Assembly (NCBI GenBank): GCA_903847205.1
Contig: CAINDA010000002.1
Location: 1 to 64,000 of the forward strand
Direction of reading: 5' to 3'
DNA: 64,000 nt
DNA from: an uncultured Bacteroidota bacterium
GTDB lineage: Bacteria > Bacteroidota > Bacteroidia > 2-12-FULL-35-15
Both the position numbers and the translations under genes were made by a program. The stretch's first letter is position 1. Each line of letters begins with the position of its first letter. The notes under the pieces were generated by a model that searched no databases, was not told where the DNA came from, and saw nothing but the letters and a program-made list of their open reading frames with translations. This document shows positions 36,144 through 44,236 of this stretch, in pieces.

Positions 36144-37904
36144 TTATTGTCCTAATACTATTTCAACTCTTCTGTTTTTAGCTTTTCCTTCGGCTGATTT
36201 ATTATCAGCAATCGGTTTAGCCTGTCCCATTCCTTTTGCCTCAATACGGTTTGTTGCCAGGCCTTTGCTGATTAAATAACTCTTAACTGAATTTGCTCTT
36301 TCTTCTGATAATTTTTGATTTGCGTTTGCGTTGCCGACGTTATCGGTATGTCCGTAAACACCAACCTTTAAACCTTCAGCAACAACAGAGCTTTTCATGA
36401 TCTCATCCAACTCAGTATATGATTCTGGTTTAATAACGGCACTGCCTGTTTCAAATTGAATCTGGTATGATTTAGAAGAAACAGCAGTTGTAATTTCATT
36501 TGTGTAAGTCATTTTAATTGCTTCTCCGGTCAATAGTTCCGGGTGATTCGAAATTACCGACTGCAAAAATGATTTATCAACTACCTTTTGGTACTGAGGA
36601 TATGTTGCCATATATTCAGGATACATTTTAGAAAGAATATCGCCGAAAGTGCCGTAAACAATTTTATATCTGTCCACGCCGTCTTTTCCTAATCCAAACA
36701 TATTAGCAGCATCCTGAATGTTAAATGCCATTGAACCGCCTAATGTAACCGGCTGTCCTAACATATCTTTTTCATTTGTTCCGTTGTAATAAGTAAGCCA
36801 ATAATCAGCAGTCTGCTCGTTGTAAACTTTTGCAGAAACCTCTGAAGCAAATTTCTTGGCTTCATTAAATGATCTCACCTGATCGCCTGCCTGACCCAAA
36901 GCCATGATTAAATTTTCCATGTCGGTTCTGTGGTCATAAGCAAATTTCTTAATGGTGATAGTCATTGCAGGCATCTGCGAAGCATACTCTTTTGTAGAAG
37001 CAATACTTACCAAACCGCCTTTTTGTTTTGCAAGATTTACGTCGCCGGGAGTCCAGGTAGCAACAGCATCAACACCTACAGTAATATCTTCATTTGTTTT
37101 TTTACCGTTCTTCATTACTTTTCTTGTTTCTTTTTGATCAGTAATGTATTTGTTGCAAGCTTGTAAAAAATCATCTGCTGCAATTAAATTGATTGCATCT
37201 TTATCGTATGTTTTTTCATCGGGATTAACCTTCAAGTTATTGTCTCCGGCCCATTTCAGCAATATATTCATATCGCCGTCTCTCAATACGCATGATACAG
37301 TTTTTCCTAAAGCCTCTTTCGGATCTTTTTTCCAAGCAGCAGGTCCCATCAATTTATCTTCTCCGTTTGATTTACCCATTGCATAAAATGCGATCGGCTG
37401 AAACTCCGGTCCTAATGGCGCAAGTTCTTTTACAAGGCCTGCGAAAAACGAAGGCATTCCATCGCCCATGTAGGTAGCAAAAACGCCCGGTGCATTCGGA
37501 TTGTTTTTGTAGTCCTGTGCAAATTTCACTATGTCGGCAATTGATTTATTACAGTCATCCTGACGTGCAATTTCAACCTGCAGATTTGCCTGATCCATCA
37601 ATGAACCTTTTGTAGTTAAAGGACCTCCATTGGCGTACATCAATGCAAACTGAGCATTCCAGGCCATTACTTCCCAGCGTATTTTTGTTCCGCCGTTTAC
37701 TGATTCGCCGCCAGTAGGAATAGTTAATAATGTTGCATTGCCTTTTAATGACGCTTCGGGAGCATCAGGCAAAGCCAAATGTCCGATATCTGTAGATGCT
37801 TTCGCCGCTTTGGGTCTTTTATCCCACCAGAAAATTTTAGCGCAGAAAATACTGCCGATTATAAGAATTATAATAAATACTTTGCCTGATGTTTTAATTT
37901 TCAT
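36144..37904 (-). CDS. ABC substrate-binding protein fused to a C-terminal OmpA peptidoglycan-binding domain
   Basis: 586 aa. One uncleaved-looking N-terminal hydrophobic segment (about 7-27, VFIIILIIGSIFCAKIFWW). A periplasmic-binding-protein-like region (about 55-440) follows: IRWEVMAWNAQFALMYANGG, VDAVATWTPGDVNLA and QMPAMTITIKKFAYDH are typical of NitT/TauT-type binding proteins. The C-terminal OmpA domain (about 465-586) has FETGSAVIKPESYTEL, VYGHTDNVGN, LSEERANSVKSYL and NRRVEIVL. The protein would be held in the inner membrane at one end and on peptidoglycan at the other. It sits 4 nt upstream of its permease. The family is sometimes named phosphate-type SBP/OmpA, but phosphate is not supported by any residue I can see. 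Confidence 0.9.
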   Translation of the reverse strand: MKIKTSGKVFIIILIIGSIFCAKIFWWDKRPKAAKASTDIGHLALPDAPEASLKGNATLLTIPTGGESVNGGTKIRWEVMAWNAQFALMYANGGPLTTKGSLMDQANLQVEIARQDDCNKSIADIVKFAQDYKNNPNAPGVFATYMGDGMPSFFAGLVKELAPLGPEFQPIAFYAMGKSNGEDKLMGPAAWKKDPKEALGKTVSCVLRDGDMNILLKWAGDNNLKVNPDEKTYDKDAINLIAADDFLQACNKYITDQKETRKVMKNGKKTNEDITVGVDAVATWTPGDVNLAKQKGGLVSIASTKEYASQMPAMTITIKKFAYDHRTDMENLIMALGQAGDQVRSFNEAKKFASEVSAKVYNEQTADYWLTYYNGTNEKDMLGQPVTLGGSMAFNIQDAANMFGLGKDGVDRYKIVYGTFGDILSKMYPEYMATYPQYQKVVDKSFLQSVISNHPELLTGEAIKMTYTNEITTAVSSKSYQIQFETGSAVIKPESYTELDEIMKSSVVAEGLKVGVYGHTDNVGNANANQKLSEERANSVKSYLISKGLATNRIEAKGMGQAKPIADNKSAEGKAKNRRVEIVLGQ

Positions 37905-37956
37905 AGTTAATTAAATTTAATTGTTTTGATTTAGGTTAGTTTTAGGTTTATACTCG

Positions 37957-38418
37957 TTATCTTATTTTTTTGCTAAAAAGTAATTCTGGTTTAATCTCCT
38001 GCTCACTGCCTTTTTTATCTATTATTCTATATCTGAAATAGTAGTCGTACAAACCGCCTCCTACTAAAATATCTGTAACCACAACTTTTGAAGAATCTGA
38101 TTTTTTATACGCAAAATCACCCGGTTTAAAATCCATTCTTCTTGAAACGGAATCTCTGAATCCCTGTGCTTCTGCTGCATGCCGGTACTTATTAAATCTC
38201 GCATTTACCTGAAATAAACTGTCGGAATAATATGCTCCCTGTTTATATTTTAAAAACAAAGTATTATAAGCCGCCTTGCTGTCTTCACTCTCTTTGCTTT
38301 TTTCTTTGTAAGATTCAAACACGTAATAAAATCCCCAGCTGATTATAAAAACGACCAAAATTGCAAAAAAAAATCGAATTATTCCGCCTGTTTTTTCTTT
38401 TGGTATTTCTTCAGCCAT
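37957..38418 (-). CDS. Single-span membrane protein of the OmpA-SBP transporter operon
   Basis: 153 aa. One transmembrane helix (about 14-33, IIRFFFAILVVFIISWGFYY) then a helical, charged region (FESYKEKSKESEDSKAAYN) and a small beta-rich end (RMDFKPGDFAYKKSDSSKVVVTDILVGGG, YYFRYRIIDKKGSEQEIKP). The C-terminal part could be an SH3-like barrel. No family recognised. It lies 52 nt upstream of the SBP-OmpA gene and 28 nt downstream of a T9SS protein, so it is likely an accessory subunit of the importer. Confidence 0.8.
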   Translation of the reverse strand: MAEEIPKEKTGGIIRFFFAILVVFIISWGFYYVFESYKEKSKESEDSKAAYNTLFLKYKQGAYYSDSLFQVNARFNKYRHAAEAQGFRDSVSRRMDFKPGDFAYKKSDSSKVVVTDILVGGGLYDYYFRYRIIDKKGSEQEIKPELLFSKKIR

Positions 38419-38446
38419 TTTTTTTAATTATTGCGCGTTAATTTTG

Positions 38447-39460
38447 TTACTCAATCACAATTTTTTCGGTATAATTTTCTTCACCGCCATATACTTTTAC
38501 AAAGTATATTCCTTTTTCAAAGTTAGAGAGATCAATAGTTTTACCGCCTGCGCCTCTCCATTTAAAGCCTCGTTTTGAAGGTGAAGATGTATTGGCTGTG
38601 CCGCCGGATGAGTTAGATACAACCTCTGCTTTAGCACCATTCCAGCTCGACAGGGTTGCAAGAGGCGAAGAATAGAAGTTCTCGCCCAGAACATTATATA
38701 TTTCAATAGTATTTATTTTTTCAACACTGCTGAAAGTAATATTATCGGCTTCAGTTACAGGAGAAATATTAACAACAGGCTCTTCTTTAATCGGTTTCTT
38801 TGTGATTGCAGAAGGGTTTGTAAAAGAAATATCATCAATAAACAATTCATTCCCGGCCATTACTTTTCCACCAATGCCGATATCCGCTGCTGTAATTTTA
38901 ATTTCAAGTGTATCCGGAATGTCAGACAGGCTGTAAATAAAAGGTATTGATATTTCAGTGTAACCTGCAGCTGAAGCAGTCATAAAATACATGGCCTGCC
39001 CAACCTGATCTCTTGAATGAGTATGCAAATTCCATTTTCTAAGTGAAGCTGTTATAGTTGCACAGCCGCCCGAAACTATTGTTCCTTTCACAAATGCACG
39101 CATTACTTCCGGGCGGTCGGTGTATGTAATGCCTGGATTGCGCATATCTGCACCGCCGAGAAATACAAAACCTGTAACAGGTTCTAATTTATTTGTTCCG
39201 AAAGGAGGCGGTACTATGGCGGTGAGGCTTGTTAATCGCAATGCATAGGTTCCGGTATGCGTATCAGTAGTTTTAAACGACATTATTGGAACACGGTAAT
39301 TTTCAAAATTGTTTAAAGACGACCAGCCGGAAGGGTTTTCTGCACTGCCTGCTGATACCCAGTTTTCGAACCCTGCGTCAGGGGATTGTTTCTGTGCGTT
39401 TACTGTGCCGGCTATTGAAGCAGCCATTAGAAACGTTAAAAGTGAACTTTTAATTTTCAT
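38447..39460 (-). CDS. Secreted PCMD-like protein with an interrupted T9SS type A sorting domain
   Basis: 337 aa. Signal peptide 1-22 (ends GTVNAQ). The body (about 24-215) resembles the PCMD carbohydrate-linked domain: PDAGFENWVS, PSGWSSLNNF, THTGTYALRL, ELFIDDISF. The C-terminus is a type A sorting domain split by an insert. INTIEIYNVLGENFYSSP and KTIDLSNFEKGIYFVKVYG are normal halves, but residues 268-306 (Ser/Gly-rich, ending SKRGFKWRGAGG) sit where a short turn should be. It is first in the operon that continues with the transporter genes, 28 nt away. Function unknown; export by T9SS expected if the insert is tolerated. Confidence 0.85.
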   Translation of the reverse strand: MKIKSSLLTFLMAASIAGTVNAQKQSPDAGFENWVSAGSAENPSGWSSLNNFENYRVPIMSFKTTDTHTGTYALRLTSLTAIVPPPFGTNKLEPVTGFVFLGGADMRNPGITYTDRPEVMRAFVKGTIVSGGCATITASLRKWNLHTHSRDQVGQAMYFMTASAAGYTEISIPFIYSLSDIPDTLEIKITAADIGIGGKVMAGNELFIDDISFTNPSAITKKPIKEEPVVNISPVTEADNITFSSVEKINTIEIYNVLGENFYSSPLATLSSWNGAKAEVVSNSSGGTANTSSPSKRGFKWRGAGGKTIDLSNFEKGIYFVKVYGGEENYTEKIVIE

Positions 39461-39936
39461 TTTCAGGATTATGTATTTTTTCGAAAAAATTTAAAATAAA
39501 TGTGCTATATAAAACTGAATCTCTTTGTTAAAAGAGCTTTCAGCCGTTCTAGTGTTCCGATGAAGGAAGCATATTTTTTTAAAATAATAGGAATAAAATG
39601 CAATAATTGTTCAAAAGTAAAAATTATAAAAGTCGTTTTTTTCGCCTGAACTAAAGGTTATTAACAATCATTTGCTGATAAAACAACTTTGCGGACTTTT
39701 TTGAGAATAGCAAAATGTTTTTTTTCGGAATTGTTTTTTTAAGAATTGAAATATAAAGCAGCCTCATAAACCCTCTCCTTTTTTCAAGGAGAAGGCAAAG
39801 GTGAAGTTAAAAAAGGAGGGATTTTCAATTGGTTTTATTCGCAAACATTTTTGCATAAAAAAACAGAAAGTCCTGAAATTGAAATCAGGACTTTCTGCTG
39901 CTGAATCTGTAAGATTCTTTTATTTTTAAACGAAGC
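39461..39936. other. Intergenic region between the coiled-coil pair and the transporter operon
   Basis: 476 bp. It holds the terminator of the coiled-coil pair (39857-39897). A low-complexity imperfect palindrome of the ccctctcc/ggagaagg kind lies near 39770-39822. The remaining AT-rich DNA presumably contains the promoter of the 39460 gene. No ORF of interest. Confidence 0.6.
39857..39897 (-). terminator. Rho-independent terminator of the coiled-coil gene pair
   Basis: Perfect 13-bp stem CAGAAAGTCCTGA (39864-39876) with 39885-39897 and an 8-nt loop. On the minus strand it is followed by TTTTTTT (39863-39857). It separates the coiled-coil pair from the transporter genes downstream. Confidence 0.85.
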
Positions 39937-40929
39937 TTATTTTAATAAGTCATTATAATTATTTGGCACAGAATCATAAGTTGGCGTTGCTGTTGATGAT
40001 GCTGGAGCATTCGCTAAAGAACCGGCTGAAAGTTTATAACCGCTTTCCGGATTAACGCTTTCCAATAATTTTAATCCTTCTTTTTCATACGTTGCATTAT
40101 CCAAATCAATAGACTGCATAAAATCAGCTGAATAGCTGATTGCCTTTTTCATATTGGCAAGTTTCCCTGCTATGTCTTCTTTTAAAAACTCCATTGACTG
40201 TTCTACCAATAATTTTTTCTCAGGATCTCCTTTAAAAATTTTCAATGCCGAATTTAATGCTTGATTTCCTGATGTTACGGATTTATATAAATCCTTTTTT
40301 AATTCCAATTCATTTTTTGCGTCTTCAATAAGGTAGGCGCTGTTCTTATGAATTTTAGTTAAATAATCACCTATTCTTAACAGGTTGTCGTGAATAGGTG
40401 TAAGCTGAGAAATGTATTCATCTAAGCGGCCGATTTGGCGGGTAGCATTGCCCAATTCAGGCAGCATGCCTTTATCTTTAGCAACCCCGGCTTTTACCAC
40501 TAATTTTTTTATTTCATCTTTTTTCTCTTTAATTTTCATATCAATCTTCTCTTTCTGCGCATCCACTTCCACTGATTGTTCATATAATTTTTCGCGCTGA
40601 TCCTCCATATCTTTTAAATAATCTTCAGCGATAATAAAAGGGTCAAGTTCAATCACAACACCGACAAGCTTTTTCATTAGTATTTCATAAAAATAAAACA
40701 GGCTTAATCTTAATTTCCTGTTGGTAACTGCAAATAAAAATGCGGCAAGGCAGGTTAATCCGATTCCTAAATTAAGGGTGTTCCAAACAATTGTTGAGAG
40801 AATTGGAAAGACATAATAGCCAACAAGCCCAAGAATGCCGATACCTGCAACTATTCCAAATTTACCGCCTGGTCTGTCCCAATAAGATTTTAACTCCGGC
40901 TGTGTTGTGGGAAAAATGTTTGTTTCCAT
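39937..40929 (-). CDS. Membrane-anchored coiled-coil protein
   Basis: 330 aa. Two N-terminal spans (about 27-47 GIVAGIGILGLVGYYVFPIL, and 52-68 NLGIGLTCLAAFLFAVT). These are followed by a long helical coiled-coil region, about 95-275 (EDYLKDMEDQREKLYEQS, QKEKIDMKIKEKKDEIKKL, IGRLDEYISQLTPIHDNLL) and a disordered Ala/Ser/Thr tail. No family is recognised with certainty; the layout recalls PspA/TelA-like membrane-stress proteins. Its upstream partner is 4 nt away, so the two are one transcript, ended by the terminator at 39857-39897. Confidence 0.82.
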   Translation of the reverse strand: METNIFPTTQPELKSYWDRPGGKFGIVAGIGILGLVGYYVFPILSTIVWNTLNLGIGLTCLAAFLFAVTNRKLRLSLFYFYEILMKKLVGVVIELDPFIIAEDYLKDMEDQREKLYEQSVEVDAQKEKIDMKIKEKKDEIKKLVVKAGVAKDKGMLPELGNATRQIGRLDEYISQLTPIHDNLLRIGDYLTKIHKNSAYLIEDAKNELELKKDLYKSVTSGNQALNSALKIFKGDPEKKLLVEQSMEFLKEDIAGKLANMKKAISYSADFMQSIDLDNATYEKEGLKLLESVNPESGYKLSAGSLANAPASSTATPTYDSVPNNYNDLLK

Positions 40930-40933
40930 ATTT

Positions 40934-41602
40934 TTATAATGTTGATTGGATTTTTTGAATATCAGTTGTTATTTTATTGATTACTGCCTGGCAGGCTACC
41001 TGGTAGCCATTTTTATTTTTTGTCAATTTATTTTCCTGATCCATTATCTCTGTTTTCAGCTGTCCCATTTGAACCTGAGTATCAGAAATTTCTTTTGTCA
41101 AACTTTGAATCTGTGCGGAGTTGGATGCAATTTTATCCTCCATGCTTTTCAGCTGATCCTGCCTCTGCCCAACTTCCGCTTTCATTTTATTATCCAGCGC
41201 GCTGTCAAAATTAGTTTGGTCCTGATTTATTATCTCTTTGTATTTATTCGCAGTATCCAGAAGATTTTTTTTGGTAAGTCCCTGAATTGCCAATGCTGCG
41301 AATGTTGCAGAAAGCCTAGCCTTTTCATCTGGAATATTAGGTTCCAGCATTTCCATTGTTTTGTAAAACTCATAATAATCCGGCCCGGGAAAATTTGCTT
41401 TTTCAAACAAATTATCAAAATACTTTTCAAACTTTGCAGCCTCCGCATGATTATCCGGATTGCGCGAAATTTCAGTCGGAATACTTGATGCCTGGGTGAA
41501 TGAAAGAGGCGCCGCTTTGCTCTGATCTTTGGGCTTATCGGTGTTTTGATCCTCATCAAATTCAACAAATACGCCTAACGCTTTTTTAAAAAAACCTGCC
41601 AT
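40934..41602 (-). CDS. Soluble coiled-coil protein, partner of the membrane coiled-coil protein
   Basis: 222 aa, soluble. A short N-terminal MAGFFKKALGVFVEFD segment could be an amphipathic helix. A folded helical region follows (about 50-125, KFEKYFDNLFEKANFPGPDYYEF, ARLSATFAALAIQGL), then a coiled coil (about 140-215, RQDQLKSMEDKIASNSAQI, LTKEISDTQVQMGQLKTEI). Function unknown. The very close spacing to the next gene (4 nt) implies that the two proteins form a complex, in the way PspA-type proteins pair with membrane partners (inference). Confidence 0.82.
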   Translation of the reverse strand: MAGFFKKALGVFVEFDEDQNTDKPKDQSKAAPLSFTQASSIPTEISRNPDNHAEAAKFEKYFDNLFEKANFPGPDYYEFYKTMEMLEPNIPDEKARLSATFAALAIQGLTKKNLLDTANKYKEIINQDQTNFDSALDNKMKAEVGQRQDQLKSMEDKIASNSAQIQSLTKEISDTQVQMGQLKTEIMDQENKLTKNKNGYQVACQAVINKITTDIQKIQSTL

Positions 41603-41703
41603 TGTTTGTTATTTTGAAGGTAAATGTAAATGTTTTTATTTTATTTACACACAATTTTAAAAAACAAATATATATGCGCGTAAATTGAGGAAGGGAAGGA
41701 AAC

Positions 41704-42591
41704 TTAAAAATGCAGTTTCACCCTATCGGCTATTTCTAATTTCACTTTCCTGCCAAAATACAAAGCAAGGTTTCTATCAATATGTCCGGCAGGAAAATTA
41801 AAGCATACAGGATATTTGTATTCCCTTACGGCATCAAAAATTATTTCTTCAACGGTTTTCCCGAAGGATACTGCATTATCTTTCATATCCGACAAACCGC
41901 CGACAATCAAACCTGCTAAATGATCTAATTTTCCTGAACGTTTCAGGTTCATCATCATTCTGTCGATATGATAAAGATATTCATCAAGGTCTTCAATAAA
42001 TAAAATTTTGCCTTTTGTATCTATATCCGAAATGCTTCCTGTTAAAGCATAAAGCAGAGAAAGATTGCCGCCGGTTAATGCGGCTTCCGCATTTCCTTTT
42101 CTGTTTAAGGGATGGACTTCTGTTTCATACTGCAGCTGTTCTCCGAACAGTGCTTTGCGAAGAGTTTCCAGCGCTTCCGCATTTTTAGTGAAATTAATCG
42201 GCATAGTTGCATGAACCGTTTCAATACCTAAAGTATGAATGTGGGAATGCAAAACCGTAACATCGCTGTAGCCGATAATCCACTTAGGATGTTTTTTAAA
42301 TTTCGTAAAATCAATTTTGTCAATTATGCGGATGGTGCCGTACCCGCCGCGTGCGCTGATAACAGCCTTAATGGTTTCATCATCCAGCACAGTCTGCAGG
42401 TCAGCGGTTCTTTCTTTATCCGTTCCTGAATATTGATTATCAATGTTAAATAAATTTTTGCTTAATATCACCTCAAGCCCCCATTTAGTAAGTATATCAA
42501 CCGCAGGCTGAATTTCTTCTTTGGATATTTTCCGCGCTGGCGCTGTGATTGCAATTTTATCACCTTTTTTTAGAACAGGGGGCTGGTGCAT
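41704..42591 (-). CDS. ldcA: LD-carboxypeptidase (peptidase S66, murein tetrapeptide carboxypeptidase)
   Basis: 295 aa from the chosen ATG. N-terminus PPVLKKGDKIAITAPA is the usual family start. Catalytic elements: IIGYSDVTVLH with the nucleophile Ser, IEDLDEYLYHIDRMM with the Glu, and AGHIDRNLALYFG with the His. ARGGYGTIRI is the conserved substrate region. It removes the terminal D-Ala from muropeptide tetrapeptides during recycling. A GTG at 42633 would extend it by 14 residues into the M20 gene, but the ATG at 42591 fits the family better. Downstream of and probably co-transcribed with the M20 gene. Confidence 0.92.
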   Translation of the reverse strand: MHQPPVLKKGDKIAITAPARKISKEEIQPAVDILTKWGLEVILSKNLFNIDNQYSGTDKERTADLQTVLDDETIKAVISARGGYGTIRIIDKIDFTKFKKHPKWIIGYSDVTVLHSHIHTLGIETVHATMPINFTKNAEALETLRKALFGEQLQYETEVHPLNRKGNAEAALTGGNLSLLYALTGSISDIDTKGKILFIEDLDEYLYHIDRMMMNLKRSGKLDHLAGLIVGGLSDMKDNAVSFGKTVEEIIFDAVREYKYPVCFNFPAGHIDRNLALYFGRKVKLEIADRVKLHF

Positions 42592-42622
42592 CGTGTGGAA
42601 TATTTTGGTGCGAATATAACTA

Positions 42623-44086
42623 TCAATTTTCACTGCTGTTTAAAATCAGCTGCCTGTAAAATCGGATACAGTCTTTAAAATTATCAATGGCAATTTTTTC
42701 ATTCGTTCCGTGAATCCGTTTCAAATCCTGTCCATCGCAGACAGCCGGAAGAAAACGAAATAAATTTGCAGAGACTTTTGAATAATGTTTTTCATCCGTA
42801 CCGCCGATCATCAGCGCTGGCGCGGTAAGCGTGTTTTTGAAAACCTGCTTAATACTTTTTTCAATCTCCTTAAACCCTTCTGAATGAATATCAGAAACAG
42901 GAGCCGCCTCATTATTATGCCCCGACTTTTTTATTTTAACTCTTGAATCATTTACTGTTTTTTCAATATGAGTAATCACCTCCTCAGAGCTTTCTCCCGG
43001 TAGTATTCTGAAATTTACAGTTGCTGCAGCAATAGAAGGGAGCACATTATCTTTTACTCCGCTTTTGAATATAGTCGGCGCTGTAGTAGTATGCACTGTC
43101 GCATTTCCGGAATTAGATGCCTCATATTTGCTGATGATAACCGACTTCAAAAGCCATTGATTGGCAAAAGCAAGTTTTGAAAAGAAAGGCATTTCGGGGC
43201 CTACATAATCAAGAAAATGCTGTACCGGCTCAGAAATAGACGCAGGCATCGGTTTTTTTTCAAGCTTAGAAATTGCTGTAGAAAGAATGCCAATGGGAGT
43301 TTCTTTTGCCGGCATGGATGAGTGACCGCCGTCGGCTTCAACACTGAGCTCAACAGATAAGTATCCTTTTTCAGAAATCCCAATCAGGCCTACATTGCGC
43401 TGAATGCCGGGAACTATGCCTTTTGTAATTACCAGGCCTTCGTCTAAAACAAATTCTGCATTTACATTTTGAGAGATTAAATATTCAGCAATTTTTTTTG
43501 CTCCGTTTTCTCCGCCTATTTCTTCATCATGCCCGAAAGCCAGGTAAACAGTACGCTCAGGTTTGAAATTTTCTTTAAGAAGCATTTCAACTGATTCTAA
43601 AATACCGATCACATTTACTTTATCATCAAGTGTTCCCCGCCCGCAGACAAAGCCGTTTGCAATGTCTCCGCTGAAAGGCTCAAAATCCCATTTTTCATTT
43701 TCGCTTTTTTCGGCCGGAACAACATCCATGTGTCCCATTAAAACTATTGGTTTTAATGCGGGATTTTTACCTTCCCATTTATACAGCAGACTGTAATTAT
43801 TTATTATCCTTTTGTTTAAGATGGAATCAGAAAGAGGATATGTTTTTTTTAGAAAATCAATCAATTTATTAAACGGGGCAGCATCGAATTTGGAAGGTTC
43901 GTCATACGAAACCGTTTTTATTTTCACTGCCTCTGAAAGATGCCCGATACAATTTTCGTTGATGGCAGCCGGTGCAAGTGCCTCTATCTGCAACTGTTTC
44001 GATTTGTAATTAACCGTATTAAAAATCAGTACAGCCAGGAGTAAAAGAAATACTGCCCCGATTATTTTTAAAAACTTTTTCAACAT
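42623..44086 (-). CDS. M20 family zinc peptidase (PM20D1/carboxypeptidase S-like)
   Basis: 487 aa. An N-terminal hydrophobic segment (about 4-24, FLKIIGAVFLLLLAVLIF) anchors or exports it. Metal-site motifs of the M20 family: GHMDVVPAE, GRGTLDDKVN, GHDEEIGGENG, LDEGLV and, near the end, GTDEKHYSK. The dimerisation domain is present (SVEADGGHSSMPAKETP). It most resembles carboxypeptidase S/PM20D1-type enzymes that split or make N-acyl amino acids or dipeptides in the envelope. Substrate unknown. It is followed closely by ldcA, hinting at a shared peptide-recycling role. Confidence 0.92.
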   Translation of the reverse strand: MLKKFLKIIGAVFLLLLAVLIFNTVNYKSKQLQIEALAPAAINENCIGHLSEAVKIKTVSYDEPSKFDAAPFNKLIDFLKKTYPLSDSILNKRIINNYSLLYKWEGKNPALKPIVLMGHMDVVPAEKSENEKWDFEPFSGDIANGFVCGRGTLDDKVNVIGILESVEMLLKENFKPERTVYLAFGHDEEIGGENGAKKIAEYLISQNVNAEFVLDEGLVITKGIVPGIQRNVGLIGISEKGYLSVELSVEADGGHSSMPAKETPIGILSTAISKLEKKPMPASISEPVQHFLDYVGPEMPFFSKLAFANQWLLKSVIISKYEASNSGNATVHTTTAPTIFKSGVKDNVLPSIAAATVNFRILPGESSEEVITHIEKTVNDSRVKIKKSGHNNEAAPVSDIHSEGFKEIEKSIKQVFKNTLTAPALMIGGTDEKHYSKVSANLFRFLPAVCDGQDLKRIHGTNEKIAIDNFKDCIRFYRQLILNSSEN

Positions 44087-44195
44087 ATTTTTATTTTTGA
44101 ATAAGCAGATTTTTTATGGACAGGCTTAATTAATAATCCAATAAAAAACAAAATTATCTGGTTTTAACGGAATTACTTCAAAGCAATCTAATTAT

Positions 44196-44203
44196 TACCT
44201 TTG
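44196..44203 (+). promoter_or_regulatory. -7 element (TACCTTTG) of metG
   Basis: Exact TAnnTTTG 33 nt before the ATG at 44237. It covers the upstream in-frame start codon at 44201, which therefore cannot be used from this promoter. Confidence 0.55.
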
Positions 44204-44236
44204 CCCTCCGTTACACAAAGCAAACATACTAAATTA

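Noticed and set aside
36144-37904. SBP-OmpA gene as a chimeric assembly or sequencing artefact
   Set aside because: The frame is continuous, spacing to both neighbours is operon-like, and the same domain pairing is known in Bacteroidota.
40946-41488. 180-aa plus-strand frame opposite the soluble coiled-coil gene
   Set aside because: It lies wholly antisense to a well-supported gene in a tight two-gene operon, with a Cys/Phe/Ile-rich composition typical of the reverse strand of coiled-coil coding DNA.
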